A DNA stretch of 64,000 nucleotides. Origin: SKPS01 sp964469215. Its GTDB lineage: Bacteria > Bacteroidota > Bacteroidia > Bacteroidales > SKPS01. Under the pieces are notes generated by a model. That model saw only the letters and a program-made list of their open reading frames with translations, did not search any database and was not told the origin of the DNA. The position numbers and the translations under genes are program-made. Within the stretch, counting starts at the first letter, position 1, and the number at the start of each line of letters is the position of its first letter. Of the stretch, positions 1 through 7,196 are shown piece by piece. The stretch spans positions 1 to 64,000 of the forward strand of contig CAYXYB010000005.1 in NCBI GenBank assembly GCA_964469215.1, read 5' to 3'.

Positions 1-23
1 TGTTCAGTGTTCATTATTCGGTG

Positions 24-125
24 TTTGTCGATGCCTAAATAACGTTGACCGTTTTTTGACAATGTTTAACATCATCGACTTTTTTGTTTCCCGCAGAAAT
101 ACGGGGAAATCGTGCAATCGGGAAA
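24..125. repeat. Direct repeat, copy 1 (about 102 bp)
   Basis: This stretch recurs at 311-412 with only one substitution seen (position 30 versus 317). The copies are 287 bp apart. The shared block runs from tttgtc through the ccgcagaaatacggggaaat segment and ends in the first gtgcaatcggg unit. Near identity over a non-coding block suggests a recent duplication or a member of a dispersed intergenic repeat family. Confidence 0.85.
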
Positions 126-158
126 ATCGTGCAATCGGGAAAATCGTGCAATCGGGGA
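111..158. repeat. 17-bp tandem repeat
   Basis: The unit cgtgcaatcgggaaaat is repeated at 111-127 and 128-144, followed by a partial third copy. Related but diverged units (gtgcaatcgg followed by variable a/g runs) follow the second direct-repeat copy around 398-437. Copy number differs between the two places, as expected for slippage. Confidence 0.8.
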
Positions 159-281
159 ATCGAGTGAATTGGTCACTGATCCAGATTATCTGTACAGATT
201 TTTTCTGCGGCTATCTGCGATATATGCGGGAGATATAATTTTTTGATGCCCGGTGTTCAGAGTGCTCGCTGACGCTCGCGC

Positions 282-308
282 GTTCAGTGTTCAGTGTTCA
301 GTGTTCAG
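282..308. repeat. 7-bp tandem repeat gttcagt
   Basis: The unit gttcagt occurs three times and then as a partial fourth copy. It lies directly before the second 102-bp direct repeat. A shorter version (tgttcagtgttca) precedes the first copy at the window edge, so the 7-mer run and the direct repeat seem to belong to one larger repeat unit. Confidence 0.8.
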
Positions 309-310
309 AG

Positions 311-412
311 TTTGTCAATGCCTAAATAACGTTGACCGTTTTTTGACAATGTTTAACATCATCGACTTTTTTGTTTCCCGCAGAAATACGGGGAAATCGT
401 GCAATCGGGAAA
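311..412. repeat. Direct repeat, copy 2 (about 102 bp)
   Basis: Second copy of the block at 24-125; see that entry. It ends about 80 bp before the ankyrin gene, so any promoter of that gene lies in or just after repeat DNA. Confidence 0.85.
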
Positions 413-491
413 TGGTGCAATCGGGGAATCGGGGAAATCGGTGAAGCAATAATTTTCATATTTTTACATCCTCTTCCAAATAACCAACGAT

Positions 492-1124
492 ATGAGATCA
501 ACACCTGTAAACAATCTTTCCATCACTGTATTAATTGTGCTCTTCCTGATCACCGTCTCCTCCTCATTAGCACAGCCTACCCTGCAAAAAGCTGTTTCGG
601 AAGGCAACCTTAAAACAGTGAAACACCTTATTAAGGCAGGTGCAGACGTAAACGGCACCGACACGCTGAAGCATACACCCCTGATGATAGCCGCCGCCAA
701 TGGCAATACTGCAATAGTAAAGGCATTGCTTAAGAAGGGTGCCTCCATCAACGCACAAAACTACTTTGGTGAAACTGCCCTGATGATTGCTGTACAGCAA
801 AACCGTCCGGATGTTGTAAAACTGCTTCTTAAGAAAGGGGCCTCCCATTCACTTACCGACAGTAAAGGATGGACCGCACTTATGCTGAGTGTTTCTCCTG
901 AGGTCACCTCACTTCTTATCAGACATAAGGCTGATGTTAATTACCGGGTTCCGGAAAAAGGGACTACAGCCCTTATGGTTGCCGCAGAAGAGGGAAATGC
1001 AGCCATAGTGCGTATTCTGTTGGAAGCAGGTGCAGATAAAGCCTGTGCCAATGCTGCCGGCCTTAAAGCGGCCGACTTTGCCCTGAAAAAAAACCACCAT
1101 GAACTGGCAGAACTTCTTCAATAA
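492..1124 (+). CDS. Exported ankyrin-repeat protein
   Basis: A 210-residue protein made almost entirely of ankyrin repeats after a hydrophobic signal peptide (about residues 1-28, cleavage likely after SLA). Repeats lie near residues 29-56, 61-90, 94-123, 127-153, 157-187 and 190-210, with the usual TPLMIAA/TALM helices and GAD(V/K)N turns. The fourth repeat is shortened. Ankyrin stacks bind other proteins, and the signal peptide places this one in the periplasm. No enzymatic domain is present and the partner cannot be named. The next gene starts 20 bp downstream on the same strand, so the two may be co-transcribed. Confidence 0.88.
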   Translation: MRSTPVNNLSITVLIVLFLITVSSSLAQPTLQKAVSEGNLKTVKHLIKAGADVNGTDTLKHTPLMIAAANGNTAIVKALLKKGASINAQNYFGETALMIAVQQNRPDVVKLLLKKGASHSLTDSKGWTALMLSVSPEVTSLLIRHKADVNYRVPEKGTTALMVAAEEGNAAIVRILLEAGADKACANAAGLKAADFALKKNHHELAELLQ

Positions 1125-1144
1125 ACATTTCAAAGAAAGATAAT

Positions 1145-1609
1145 ATGAGAAAAGTATCATTCAACGACCCCAAAAGGGTGAAAGATGTTATTTCTGAATG
1201 CAGGGTTTGCTATGCAGGTATGGTTGACAGCAGCTTGAAACCCTATGTTGTTCCTTTCAACTTCGGCTACGAAGAGGGGGTCATTTATCTTCATTCTGCA
1301 GCTAAAGGAAAAAAAATTGACATTCTGAAGAACAACCCATCGGTATGTGTTGCCTTCAGCACCGGTCATGAGCTCAAATTCATCAACGAAGGAGTGGCAT
1401 GCAGTTACGGAATGAAGTTTCGCAGTGTTCTTGCATACGGAAATGTTGTGTTTGTTGAAGATCCTGATGAGAAGAAACGTATCCTGAATGTCATCATGAA
1501 ACACTACACCGGTAAGGATGACTTTTCTTACAACATGCCTGCCGTGATGGATGTATGCGTTTATAAGGTAATGGTTGAAGAATTTACCGGCAAGGAATCA
1601 GGTTACTAG
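1145..1609 (+). CDS. Pyridoxamine 5'-phosphate oxidase-family flavoprotein (NimA-like)
   Basis: A 154-residue protein resembling the FMN-binding split-barrel family that contains nitroimidazole reductases (Nim) and PNPOx-like proteins. Family-like segments are VVPFNFGYEEGVIYLHSA (about residues 36-53) and the following GKKIDILKNNPSVCVAF. The histidine in the YLHSA segment falls where Nim proteins carry their conserved histidine. Length fits the family. The protein is probably a cytosolic flavin reductase or flavin-binding protein; nitroimidazole resistance cannot be inferred because most relatives do not give it. Its end overlaps the convergent PAP2 gene by 12 bp. Confidence 0.85.
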   Translation: MRKVSFNDPKRVKDVISECRVCYAGMVDSSLKPYVVPFNFGYEEGVIYLHSAAKGKKIDILKNNPSVCVAFSTGHELKFINEGVACSYGMKFRSVLAYGNVVFVEDPDEKKRILNVIMKHYTGKDDFSYNMPAVMDVCVYKVMVEEFTGKESGY

Positions 1610-2158
1610 CCTCAACAGCCTCCAGACCAGCCACCCTGTCAACATACCCAGAAGTGCTCCCCCGATAATATCTCCGGGGTAGTGAACGCCAAGATATATT
1701 CGGCTGTATCCCACCAGCACTGCCCATGGAAACAAGACCCAGCCTGACCATCTTATCTTCTTTCTGAAGAGAGCTGTTATAAGTGTTGCAAAGCCGAAGG
1801 TGTTTGCTGCATGTGAGGAGACGAAACCGTACAATCCGCCACACCGGCCGTCGATAATATGCACCATGCCCTGCAGGGCAGGTTCATGACATGGGCGAAG
1901 CCTTAGAAATACATTTTTAAACAGGTGGACAGATGCCAGGTCGGTAAAAACCAGAACAATTATTGCTGCTATAACCATTATCCACGACTGTTTCCTGAAA
2001 TGATAAACCAGCATAACCAGAACCAGGACATACAACGGGATCCATGTCCATTTTCCCGAAATGGCTTTCATCACCGGGTCAGCAGCAGGGTGGTTAAGGC
2101 CATTCAAAAAAAGAAAAAGAGCAGTATCAAGATCCTTAAGAAGTTCCATCACGGCCAT
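1598..2158 (-). CDS. PAP2-family membrane phosphatase
   Basis: A 186-residue integral membrane protein with several hydrophobic helices and the three acid-phosphatase motifs of the PAP2 family: KNVFLRLRP (K-x6-RP), SSHAANTF (family PSGH, with Ser in place of Pro), and SRIYLGVHYPGD (SR-x5-H-x3-D). Such enzymes remove phosphate from lipid phosphates such as undecaprenyl pyrophosphate, phosphatidylglycerol phosphate or lipid A at the periplasmic face; the substrate here is unknown. The start overlaps the obgE stop in a TGATG arrangement if the fourth-codon ATG (2149) is used, which suggests translational coupling. Either ATG is possible. Confidence 0.88.
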   Translation of the reverse strand: MAVMELLKDLDTALFLFLNGLNHPAADPVMKAISGKWTWIPLYVLVLVMLVYHFRKQSWIMVIAAIIVLVFTDLASVHLFKNVFLRLRPCHEPALQGMVHIIDGRCGGLYGFVSSHAANTFGFATLITALFRKKIRWSGWVLFPWAVLVGYSRIYLGVHYPGDIIGGALLGMLTGWLVWRLLRLVT

Positions 2159-3159
2159 TCCTCCCCGGTTAGTGCCTTCCAGAGCAGATCTTTAAGTTCT
2201 GTAAGGCCATATTGCGTTTTTGAAGATATGAACAGGTTTGGTAAGGGAGGTAATTCTTCCCTTAATGCAGTCTTCAGCTCAGCGTCAAGAAGGTCGCTCT
2301 TTGTCACTGCCAGCACCCTTCTTTTATCAAGCAGTTCTGTGTTGTGCTGTTTCAGCTCATTAACCAGAATATTGTATTCTGCGATTATATCTTTGCTGTC
2401 GGAAGGGATCATAAAAAGGAGCACTGAATTCCTCTCTATATGCCTCAGAAAGCGAAGCCCCAACCCTTTACCTTCATGGGCACCTTCAATAATACCCGGA
2501 ATGTCGGCCACAACAAAGGACCTGTCATCACGATAACTTACCATGCCTATGTTGGGTTTCAGGGTAGTAAAAGGATAATCTGCAATAGCAGGTTTTGCAG
2601 CACTTATAACGCTGAGAAGTGTTGATTTGCCCGCGTTGGGAAATCCTACCAGACCCACATCAGCAAGTATTTTAAGTTCGAGAATTTTCCATGCCTCCCG
2701 GCCGGGCTCACCAGGCTGTGCATAACGTGGTGTCTGGTTTGTGGAGCTTTTGAAGTGGTCGTTCCCGAGTCCTCCCCTTCCACCAGATAGCAGCACAGCC
2801 TCTTCATCATGAGTTGTGATCTCACATTCGAACTCCCCTGTTTCTGCATCACGGGCAATTGTTCCCAAAGGTACCTCTATCACTGCATCCTTTCCATCAG
2901 CACCTGTCAAACGGCTTTTACCACCGTTGCCACCGTTACCGGCAATGATGTGTTTTGTGTATCGGAGGTGAAGCAGTGTCCAAAGGTTTCTGTTACCACG
3001 AAGTATCACGTGACCGCCTCTTCCACCGTCGCCACCGTCGGGTCCACCTTTGGGATTGCTCCGGCTGCGGTGAAGGTGTGCAGATCCGGCACCCCCTTTG
3101 CCCGACCGGCAGTTTACCTTTATATAATCAACAAAATTGCTGCTTCCGCTGCTCATCAC
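2149..3159 (-). CDS. obgE: GTPase Obg/CgtA
   Basis: A 336-residue Obg GTPase. Residues 8-165 form the glycine-rich Obg fold (many GG and GGxGG turns). The G domain follows with G1 GFPNAGKST (172-180), the DIPG G3 motif (219-222), TKSD as G4 (286-289) and SSK as G5 (312-314). The C-terminal OCT/TGS extension of some orthologues is absent, giving the short form. Obg binds the 50S ribosomal subunit and links GTP/ppGpp levels to ribosome assembly. It lies 10 bp after adk and directly before the PAP2 gene, forming an adk-obgE-PAP2 transcription unit. Two adjacent ATG codons leave one residue of doubt at the start. Confidence 0.96.
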   Translation of the reverse strand: MMSSGSSNFVDYIKVNCRSGKGGAGSAHLHRSRSNPKGGPDGGDGGRGGHVILRGNRNLWTLLHLRYTKHIIAGNGGNGGKSRLTGADGKDAVIEVPLGTIARDAETGEFECEITTHDEEAVLLSGGRGGLGNDHFKSSTNQTPRYAQPGEPGREAWKILELKILADVGLVGFPNAGKSTLLSVISAAKPAIADYPFTTLKPNIGMVSYRDDRSFVVADIPGIIEGAHEGKGLGLRFLRHIERNSVLLFMIPSDSKDIIAEYNILVNELKQHNTELLDKRRVLAVTKSDLLDAELKTALREELPPLPNLFISSKTQYGLTELKDLLWKALTGEEWP

Positions 3160-3169
3160 ACCATGGACT

Positions 3170-3754
3170 TTAATGAATCGTATTAAGCCGGAGCTTTATC
3201 TGGGTGCGGATATCCTTATAAACATCCATTACCGGGGCCATCCCTGATATCTCAACAAGTTTGCCGCTCCTGCGGAAATAATCCTTCAGCGGATGTGTTT
3301 CATCGTAATATGTGCTGAAACGCTGCCTGATAACCACCTCGTTATCGTCGGAGCGCCCCGAATCGACAGACCTGGACAACAGCCTGCGGTACAACTCATC
3401 CTGTTCCACCTCCAGGCTTATCACCAGATTAACATATATCCCCCGTTTATTAAGCATCAGGTCAAGCATTTCGGCCTGATGCACTGTTCTGGGAAAACCA
3501 TCGAAAATAAGTCCCGGCTCCTTACGGTGATTCAGCGCCTCCCTGAACAACTCCCTTAAGACCAAATCATCAGGTACCAGATAACCCTTGTCGATAAATT
3601 TCTTTATCAACTGCCCTGAACCAGTATGCCTTGCAATCTGGTCGCGAAGGATCTGCCCTGTTGAAAGGTGTACAAACTTAAACTCCCGGGCAATATTAAC
3701 CGACTGTGTACCTTTACCGGCACCAGGGGGACCAAAAAGTATCAGATTGAACAT
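3170..3754 (-). CDS. adk: Adenylate kinase, single domain
   Basis: A 194-residue short-type adenylate kinase that interconverts ATP + AMP and 2 ADP in the cytosol. Visible are the P-loop GPPGAGKGT (8-16), the AMP-binding DGFPRT segment and the LID-region GRSDD arginine. The lid is the short form without zinc cysteines. One departure is STGQILR at residues 31-37, where most family members have STGDMLR: the Asp is Gln34. It has its own strong promoter (3783-3813) although another adenylate kinase gene lies just upstream on the same strand. Nucleotide kinase activity is likely, but the substitution means it may not be the main Adk. Confidence 0.92.
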   Translation of the reverse strand: MFNLILFGPPGAGKGTQSVNIAREFKFVHLSTGQILRDQIARHTGSGQLIKKFIDKGYLVPDDLVLRELFREALNHRKEPGLIFDGFPRTVHQAEMLDLMLNKRGIYVNLVISLEVEQDELYRRLLSRSVDSGRSDDNEVVIRQRFSTYYDETHPLKDYFRRSGKLVEISGMAPVMDVYKDIRTQIKLRLNTIH

Positions 3755-3782
3755 ATGTAAAAGCCTTCATGGTGGTTTAAGG

Positions 3783-3813
3783 CAAAAGTAGATATAATCA
3801 TTGAAACAGCAAA
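3783..3813 (-). promoter_or_regulatory. Promoter for adk-obgE
   Basis: On the minus strand a TTTG element (3813-3810), a 19-bp spacer and TACTTTTG (3790-3783) match the Bacteroidota primary sigma-factor consensus TTTG-N19-TAnnTTTG. It lies in the gap between the tandem adenylate kinase gene and adk, 29 bp before the adk ATG. Confidence 0.7.
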
Positions 3814-3829
3814 TATTTAATAAAAAATG

Positions 3830-4999
3830 CTATCTGATACCTTTAAACGCCTCCTCAATCTTTTCTCCAAGCACTTTATTGATATCCTCTACACTTCCGG
3901 ATCCGTTCACCATCACGAATTTCCCCTGTGAGACATAATAATCGTCAACTTTCTTTATCTGATTCTCGTACTCCATCAATCGCTTTATGATGATCTCTGC
4001 ATTGGCATCGTAGCTGCGTGCAGCCGGGGTTTTTCCGCGGGCCAGAAGCCTGTTGATACTCTCCAGTGTAGAAACCTGAAGGTTAATCATACAGGCAAGT
4101 GATGATCCCATTTTCTTCAGCATTCCATCGAGAATATAAGCTTGTACGATGTTTATCGGGAAACCATCGAAGATGAATCCTTTTGTCTTGGGGTTATGCA
4201 TAATTAGCTTTTCGATTAGCCTGATAACAATTTCATCAGGCACCATATCCCCCCTGTCCATATATGGTTTAGCCTGGAGTCCCAGTTCATTCCCTTCTGC
4301 AAGGGCTTTCCTCAGAACGTCACCGGTGGCAATATGCACCAGGTTGTATTTTTCAGCCAGAAGTGCAGACTGGGTGCCCTTGCCTGCACCGGGAGGACCT
4401 GCAAGAACAACATTCAGCCATGTAGTACGAAGAGATGCCTCAATCACATTATCAAGCCGCTGACATATTTCGTCGATAGTTCCCAACCCGGGAATGGTGG
4501 TCAATAATCCCTGATCATGGAAATAACCGGCGACAGGAGCAGTTTTGGCACGATACTCCTTAAGCCTGAACTGTATCACTTCTGAAGTATCATCTGTCCG
4601 GCCGGATGTTTTTCCACGTTCAGATAACCTACGGACAAGCTCATCTTCAGGAACATCCAGAAATAGCACTGAATTCAAACCAGTATTCTTTCTCAGAAGT
4701 AATCCCTCAAGAATATAGGCCTGAACGATGGTACGTGGAAATCCATCAAATAGAAAACCCTTTGTGTCCGGATTAGTTTGGATTTTCTTTTCTATCATCC
4801 TCACAATTATATCATCAGACACAAGTTCTCCGCGGTCGATAATAGATTTTGCCATCATCCCGAGCTCGCTCTCTTCCATGATCTCTGTCCGGAGCATGTC
4901 ACCCGTTGCAATGTATGTCAGATTATATCTCTCGAGCAGCAGTCTCGACTGTGTACCTTTACCGGCACCAGGAGGTCCAAATAGCGCTATATTAAGCAT
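3830..4999 (-). CDS. Tandem (double-domain) adenylate kinase fusion
   Basis: A 389-residue protein composed of two complete adenylate kinase domains, about twice the usual length. Domain 1 (1-190) has GPPGAGKGT at 8-16, ATGDMLR at 31-37, DGFPRT at 85-90 and GRTDD at 133-137: all canonical. Domain 2 (194-389) keeps the P-loop (201-209) and ATGDVLR but has DGFPIN at 278-283, so the AMP-phosphate-contacting arginine is Ile282, and its lid reads ARSYDA instead of GRTDDT. Domain 1 should be active; domain 2 probably binds nucleotide but is catalytically impaired or altered. No frameshift or stop separates the halves. It follows hpt by 11 bp and probably shares its transcript. Confidence 0.9.
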   Translation of the reverse strand: MLNIALFGPPGAGKGTQSRLLLERYNLTYIATGDMLRTEIMEESELGMMAKSIIDRGELVSDDIIVRMIEKKIQTNPDTKGFLFDGFPRTIVQAYILEGLLLRKNTGLNSVLFLDVPEDELVRRLSERGKTSGRTDDTSEVIQFRLKEYRAKTAPVAGYFHDQGLLTTIPGLGTIDEICQRLDNVIEASLRTTWLNVVLAGPPGAGKGTQSALLAEKYNLVHIATGDVLRKALAEGNELGLQAKPYMDRGDMVPDEIVIRLIEKLIMHNPKTKGFIFDGFPINIVQAYILDGMLKKMGSSLACMINLQVSTLESINRLLARGKTPAARSYDANAEIIIKRLMEYENQIKKVDDYYVSQGKFVMVNGSGSVEDINKVLGEKIEEAFKGIR

Positions 5000-5010
5000 A
5001 AACTCAGGTA

Positions 5011-5547
5011 TTATGTTGATAATGTATAAATTTCGGGATAATTCCTGCCAAGGCCATTGTAATCGAGGCCAAATCCAACAATAAAATTATTGGGAATGGA
5101 AAAACCACAATAGTGAATTTTGAAATCCCTGATAAAAGCTTCGGGTTTAAAAAGCAGCGTTGCAACTCTTACTTCGGCAGGTTGATATGCAGTAAGATCC
5201 TTCAGAAGGTTATCCATGGTAATGCCTGTATCGACAATATCTTCTACTACCAGAACAAACCGCCCCTTAAGTTGTTCATTTAGACCGATAAGTTGTTTTA
5301 CTGCCCCGGTAGTGCCGGTTCCGCTGTATGATGCAAGCTTCACAAAGGATATCTCAAGGGGAATGTTAAGATACTTCAGAAGCTCTGCAGCAAACATGAA
5401 TGAGCCGTTCAGAACCGATAACAATAACGGCTTTTTGTCTGCCCAGTCGGCGCCAATATCCCGGGCAATTTCGCGTACTCTTTGTGAAATCTCACCCTCA
5501 CTGATAAAAGGTTGAAATTTCTTGTCGTGAAGCTGGATATAATTCAT
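5011..5547 (-). CDS. hpt: Hypoxanthine phosphoribosyltransferase
   Basis: A type I phosphoribosyltransferase of about 178 residues that salvages hypoxanthine/guanine to IMP/GMP using PRPP. The PRPP-binding loop VEDIVDTGITM is clear, as are the LLSVLNGSFMF segment and the C-terminal DYNGLGRNYPEI purine-binding segment. The open frame extends upstream to 5643, but the ATG at 5547 (MNYIQLHDKKF) is chosen because family homology begins there and because a promoter element lies at 5577-5584, inside the extension. It forms a purine-nucleotide cluster with the downstream tandem adenylate kinase and the divergent purE. Confidence 0.93.
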   Translation of the reverse strand: MNYIQLHDKKFQPFISEGEISQRVREIARDIGADWADKKPLLLSVLNGSFMFAAELLKYLNIPLEISFVKLASYSGTGTTGAVKQLIGLNEQLKGRFVLVVEDIVDTGITMDNLLKDLTAYQPAEVRVATLLFKPEAFIRDFKIHYCGFSIPNNFIVGFGLDYNGLGRNYPEIYTLST

Positions 5548-5576
5548 AAAGTGTTTTTCAGACCTGTGAACTGAAG

Positions 5577-5584
5577 CAAATTTA
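5577..5584 (-). promoter_or_regulatory. Candidate promoter -7 element for hpt
   Basis: TAAATTTG on the minus strand matches TAnnTTTG, 29 bp before the chosen hpt start. No good TTG was found at 19-21 bp, so only the -7 half is supported. Confidence 0.45.
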
Positions 5585-5628
5585 GCTTTTTTATAAAACC
5601 ACCCATACTTTTTCAATGCAATTACCAA

Positions 5629-5636
5629 TATCTTTG
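5629..5636 (+). promoter_or_regulatory. Candidate promoter -7 element for purE
   Basis: TATCTTTG matches TAnnTTTG and lies 34 bp before the purE ATG. The -33 half is not clear. With the hpt element it makes a compact divergent promoter region. Confidence 0.5.
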
Positions 5637-5670
5637 CTGACACTGAATATCAATCAAAAACACAATAAAA

Positions 5671-6174
5671 ATGAAACCACTGGTTAGTATTATTATGGGA
5701 AGCACCTCTGATCTTGAGGTGATGTCGAAGGCTGCTTTGATTCTTGATGAATTTGAGATCCCTTTTGAGATAAATGCACTATCTGCGCACCGCACCCCTG
5801 AGAAGGTAGAGGCTTTTGCTTCAACTGCAAAAGAGAGAGGTGTGAAGGTTATCATTGCCGGGGCGGGGATGGCTGCTCATCTTCCGGGAGTGGTTGCTGC
5901 TCTAACACCTCTGCCAGTTATCGGGGTGCCAATCAAAGCTTCCCTCGACGGAATGGATGCCTTGTTGTCGATAGTGCAGATGCCTCCCGGAATTCCTGTA
6001 GCTACGGTTGCAATAAACGGTGCCCAGAATGCCGGCCTGCTGGCAGTACAGATGATTGCAACCGGAGATGAAGTCCTTTATGAGAAATTTGTGGCTTATA
6101 AAGAGGGGTTGAAGAAAAAGATCATCGATGCAAACAAGGATTTGGCAGAGGTTAAGTTTAAGTTCAAGGTTTAA
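5671..6174 (+). CDS. purE: N5-carboxyaminoimidazole ribonucleotide mutase
   Basis: A 167-residue class I PurE that moves the carboxyl group of N5-CAIR to give CAIR in de novo purine synthesis. The family motifs are present: IIMGSTSDLEVM near the N terminus, the SAHRTPE loop with the catalytic histidine, GAGMAAHLPGVVAA, and the GVPI/QMPPGIPVATV segment. Class I PurE works with a PurK partner, which is not in this window. The gene is divergent from hpt and appears monocistronic; a 208-bp gap follows. Confidence 0.96.
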   Translation: MKPLVSIIMGSTSDLEVMSKAALILDEFEIPFEINALSAHRTPEKVEAFASTAKERGVKVIIAGAGMAAHLPGVVAALTPLPVIGVPIKASLDGMDALLSIVQMPPGIPVATVAINGAQNAGLLAVQMIATGDEVLYEKFVAYKEGLKKKIIDANKDLAEVKFKFKV

Positions 6175-6382
6175 TTATCCGCAATATCTGTAACTTCAGT
6201 CAATAAATATGGGAGCATATTACTTCTAATTTATTATTGATTTATAGTCCTCTGATTTCATTGATTGTCGCCGATTTCTTTTGCGCCAATCTGCTAAATT
6301 CAATGTGAATCAAAAAATAAACCCTTAAGTTTTTTCCTTTTTTCGGAAGCTGATCAAATATAGTTCAAAAACTCTGTTTGAG

Positions 6383-7195
6383 ATGCTAAGGATGCCTTTA
6401 CTAATTCTTCTGGTGAACACTACCTTGTTGCTTCACCCCCATTCCGACCCCTGGTTTTTGAATGGCAGATCTGTATATCATCCGGTTGTTGCAGAATCAG
6501 CAGCCGCACCATCCGGAAATCCCGCAGGGGAGCATTCAGGAGGAAAGTACCAATGTCTTGCAGGATTTTACAATCACAATGGAATAGCTGATTATAACAC
6601 GATATTTCTGGGTGGCAGTATTTCTACAGAAAGGTTATCTTCTTTCATCAGCCTTAAACACAATTCTCTCACCGCAAATGATTATTCCCGGACCTTGGGT
6701 GATCTTGGAATAAACCTCAAAGCATCAGGAAAACTAATTATCGGAACATCAATCAAAATATATCACATTCAACTTCCTGAAAATATGCAAAGTACTTTGT
6801 CAGCTGGTTTCTCGGCAGGTGCTTATATCAAGGCTTCCGCACTTATGTCAGTTGGGCTAGCAGGTTCTTACTATAAAACAGTTATGTCCGAATTTCCGGT
6901 TCAGTCCCAAACAACAGCTCTTCTTCTGGAGTTCCTTTTTAGAACCGGGAAAAGAACTCATCTTCTTTTATATGGTGAAATGATCAGTAACCTGAAGCCA
7001 CGCGTGATGGCGTCAGTTTATTCAGAAATCTCATCCGGGGTAAGGATAGTGGCCGGAGTTGGTACCGGAAACGAGCAGCTCTTTGCCGGGATAAGTTACG
7101 ATATCGGAAGGATAAGGCCGTGTTTCGTATCAGGATTCAACCCCGCTACCGGCAGCAGTAACTGCGTTCTGGTTCTGGCTCAAAGCAGAAAGTAG
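6383..7195 (+). CDS. Predicted outer-membrane beta-barrel protein, function unknown
   Basis: A 270-residue protein I do not recognise. The N terminus is hydrophobic (residues 1-17) and could be a signal peptide; a second ATG three codons in is an alternative start. The rest alternates short polar/hydrophobic strands with many Gly, Ser and Thr (for example GLAGSYYKTV and RIVAGVGTG), which looks like an outer-membrane barrel of about 10-14 strands, loosely like PorV/PorQ-type proteins. It is followed after 1 bp by the HhH-barrel gene, so the two are surely co-transcribed and probably work together. No catalytic motif is visible. Confidence 0.72.
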   Translation: MLRMPLLILLVNTTLLLHPHSDPWFLNGRSVYHPVVAESAAAPSGNPAGEHSGGKYQCLAGFYNHNGIADYNTIFLGGSISTERLSSFISLKHNSLTANDYSRTLGDLGINLKASGKLIIGTSIKIYHIQLPENMQSTLSAGFSAGAYIKASALMSVGLAGSYYKTVMSEFPVQSQTTALLLEFLFRTGKRTHLLLYGEMISNLKPRVMASVYSEISSGVRIVAGVGTGNEQLFAGISYDIGRIRPCFVSGFNPATGSSNCVLVLAQSRK

Positions 7196-7196
7196 T

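Larger units (their letters stand above)
1..491. other. Repeat-rich intergenic region
   Basis: No convincing gene is visible in this first stretch. It contains a direct repeat of about 102 bp present twice, a 17-bp tandem repeat inside the first copy, and a 7-bp tandem run; each is listed separately. The two short open frames that start inside the repeats begin with the same residues because the DNA is duplicated, and both run into low-complexity repeat, so they are not called. The left end is cut by the window border, so the gene upstream is unknown. Confidence 0.7.

Noticed and set aside
56..444. Two short open frames starting with the same residues
   Set aside because: They arise from the duplicated DNA block and end in tandem repeat; no conserved protein features.
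1..445. Repeats as a CRISPR array
   Set aside because: Repeat units are tandem or very long, without regular unique spacers, and no cas gene is near.
3830..4999. Frameshift or misjoined duplication of adk
   Set aside because: The frame is open throughout, the two halves differ at many positions and each is a full-length domain; it reads as a real fusion gene.
6175..6382. tRNA or riboswitch in the gap after purE
   Set aside because: No cloverleaf or T-loop sequence and no known purine aptamer core was seen.
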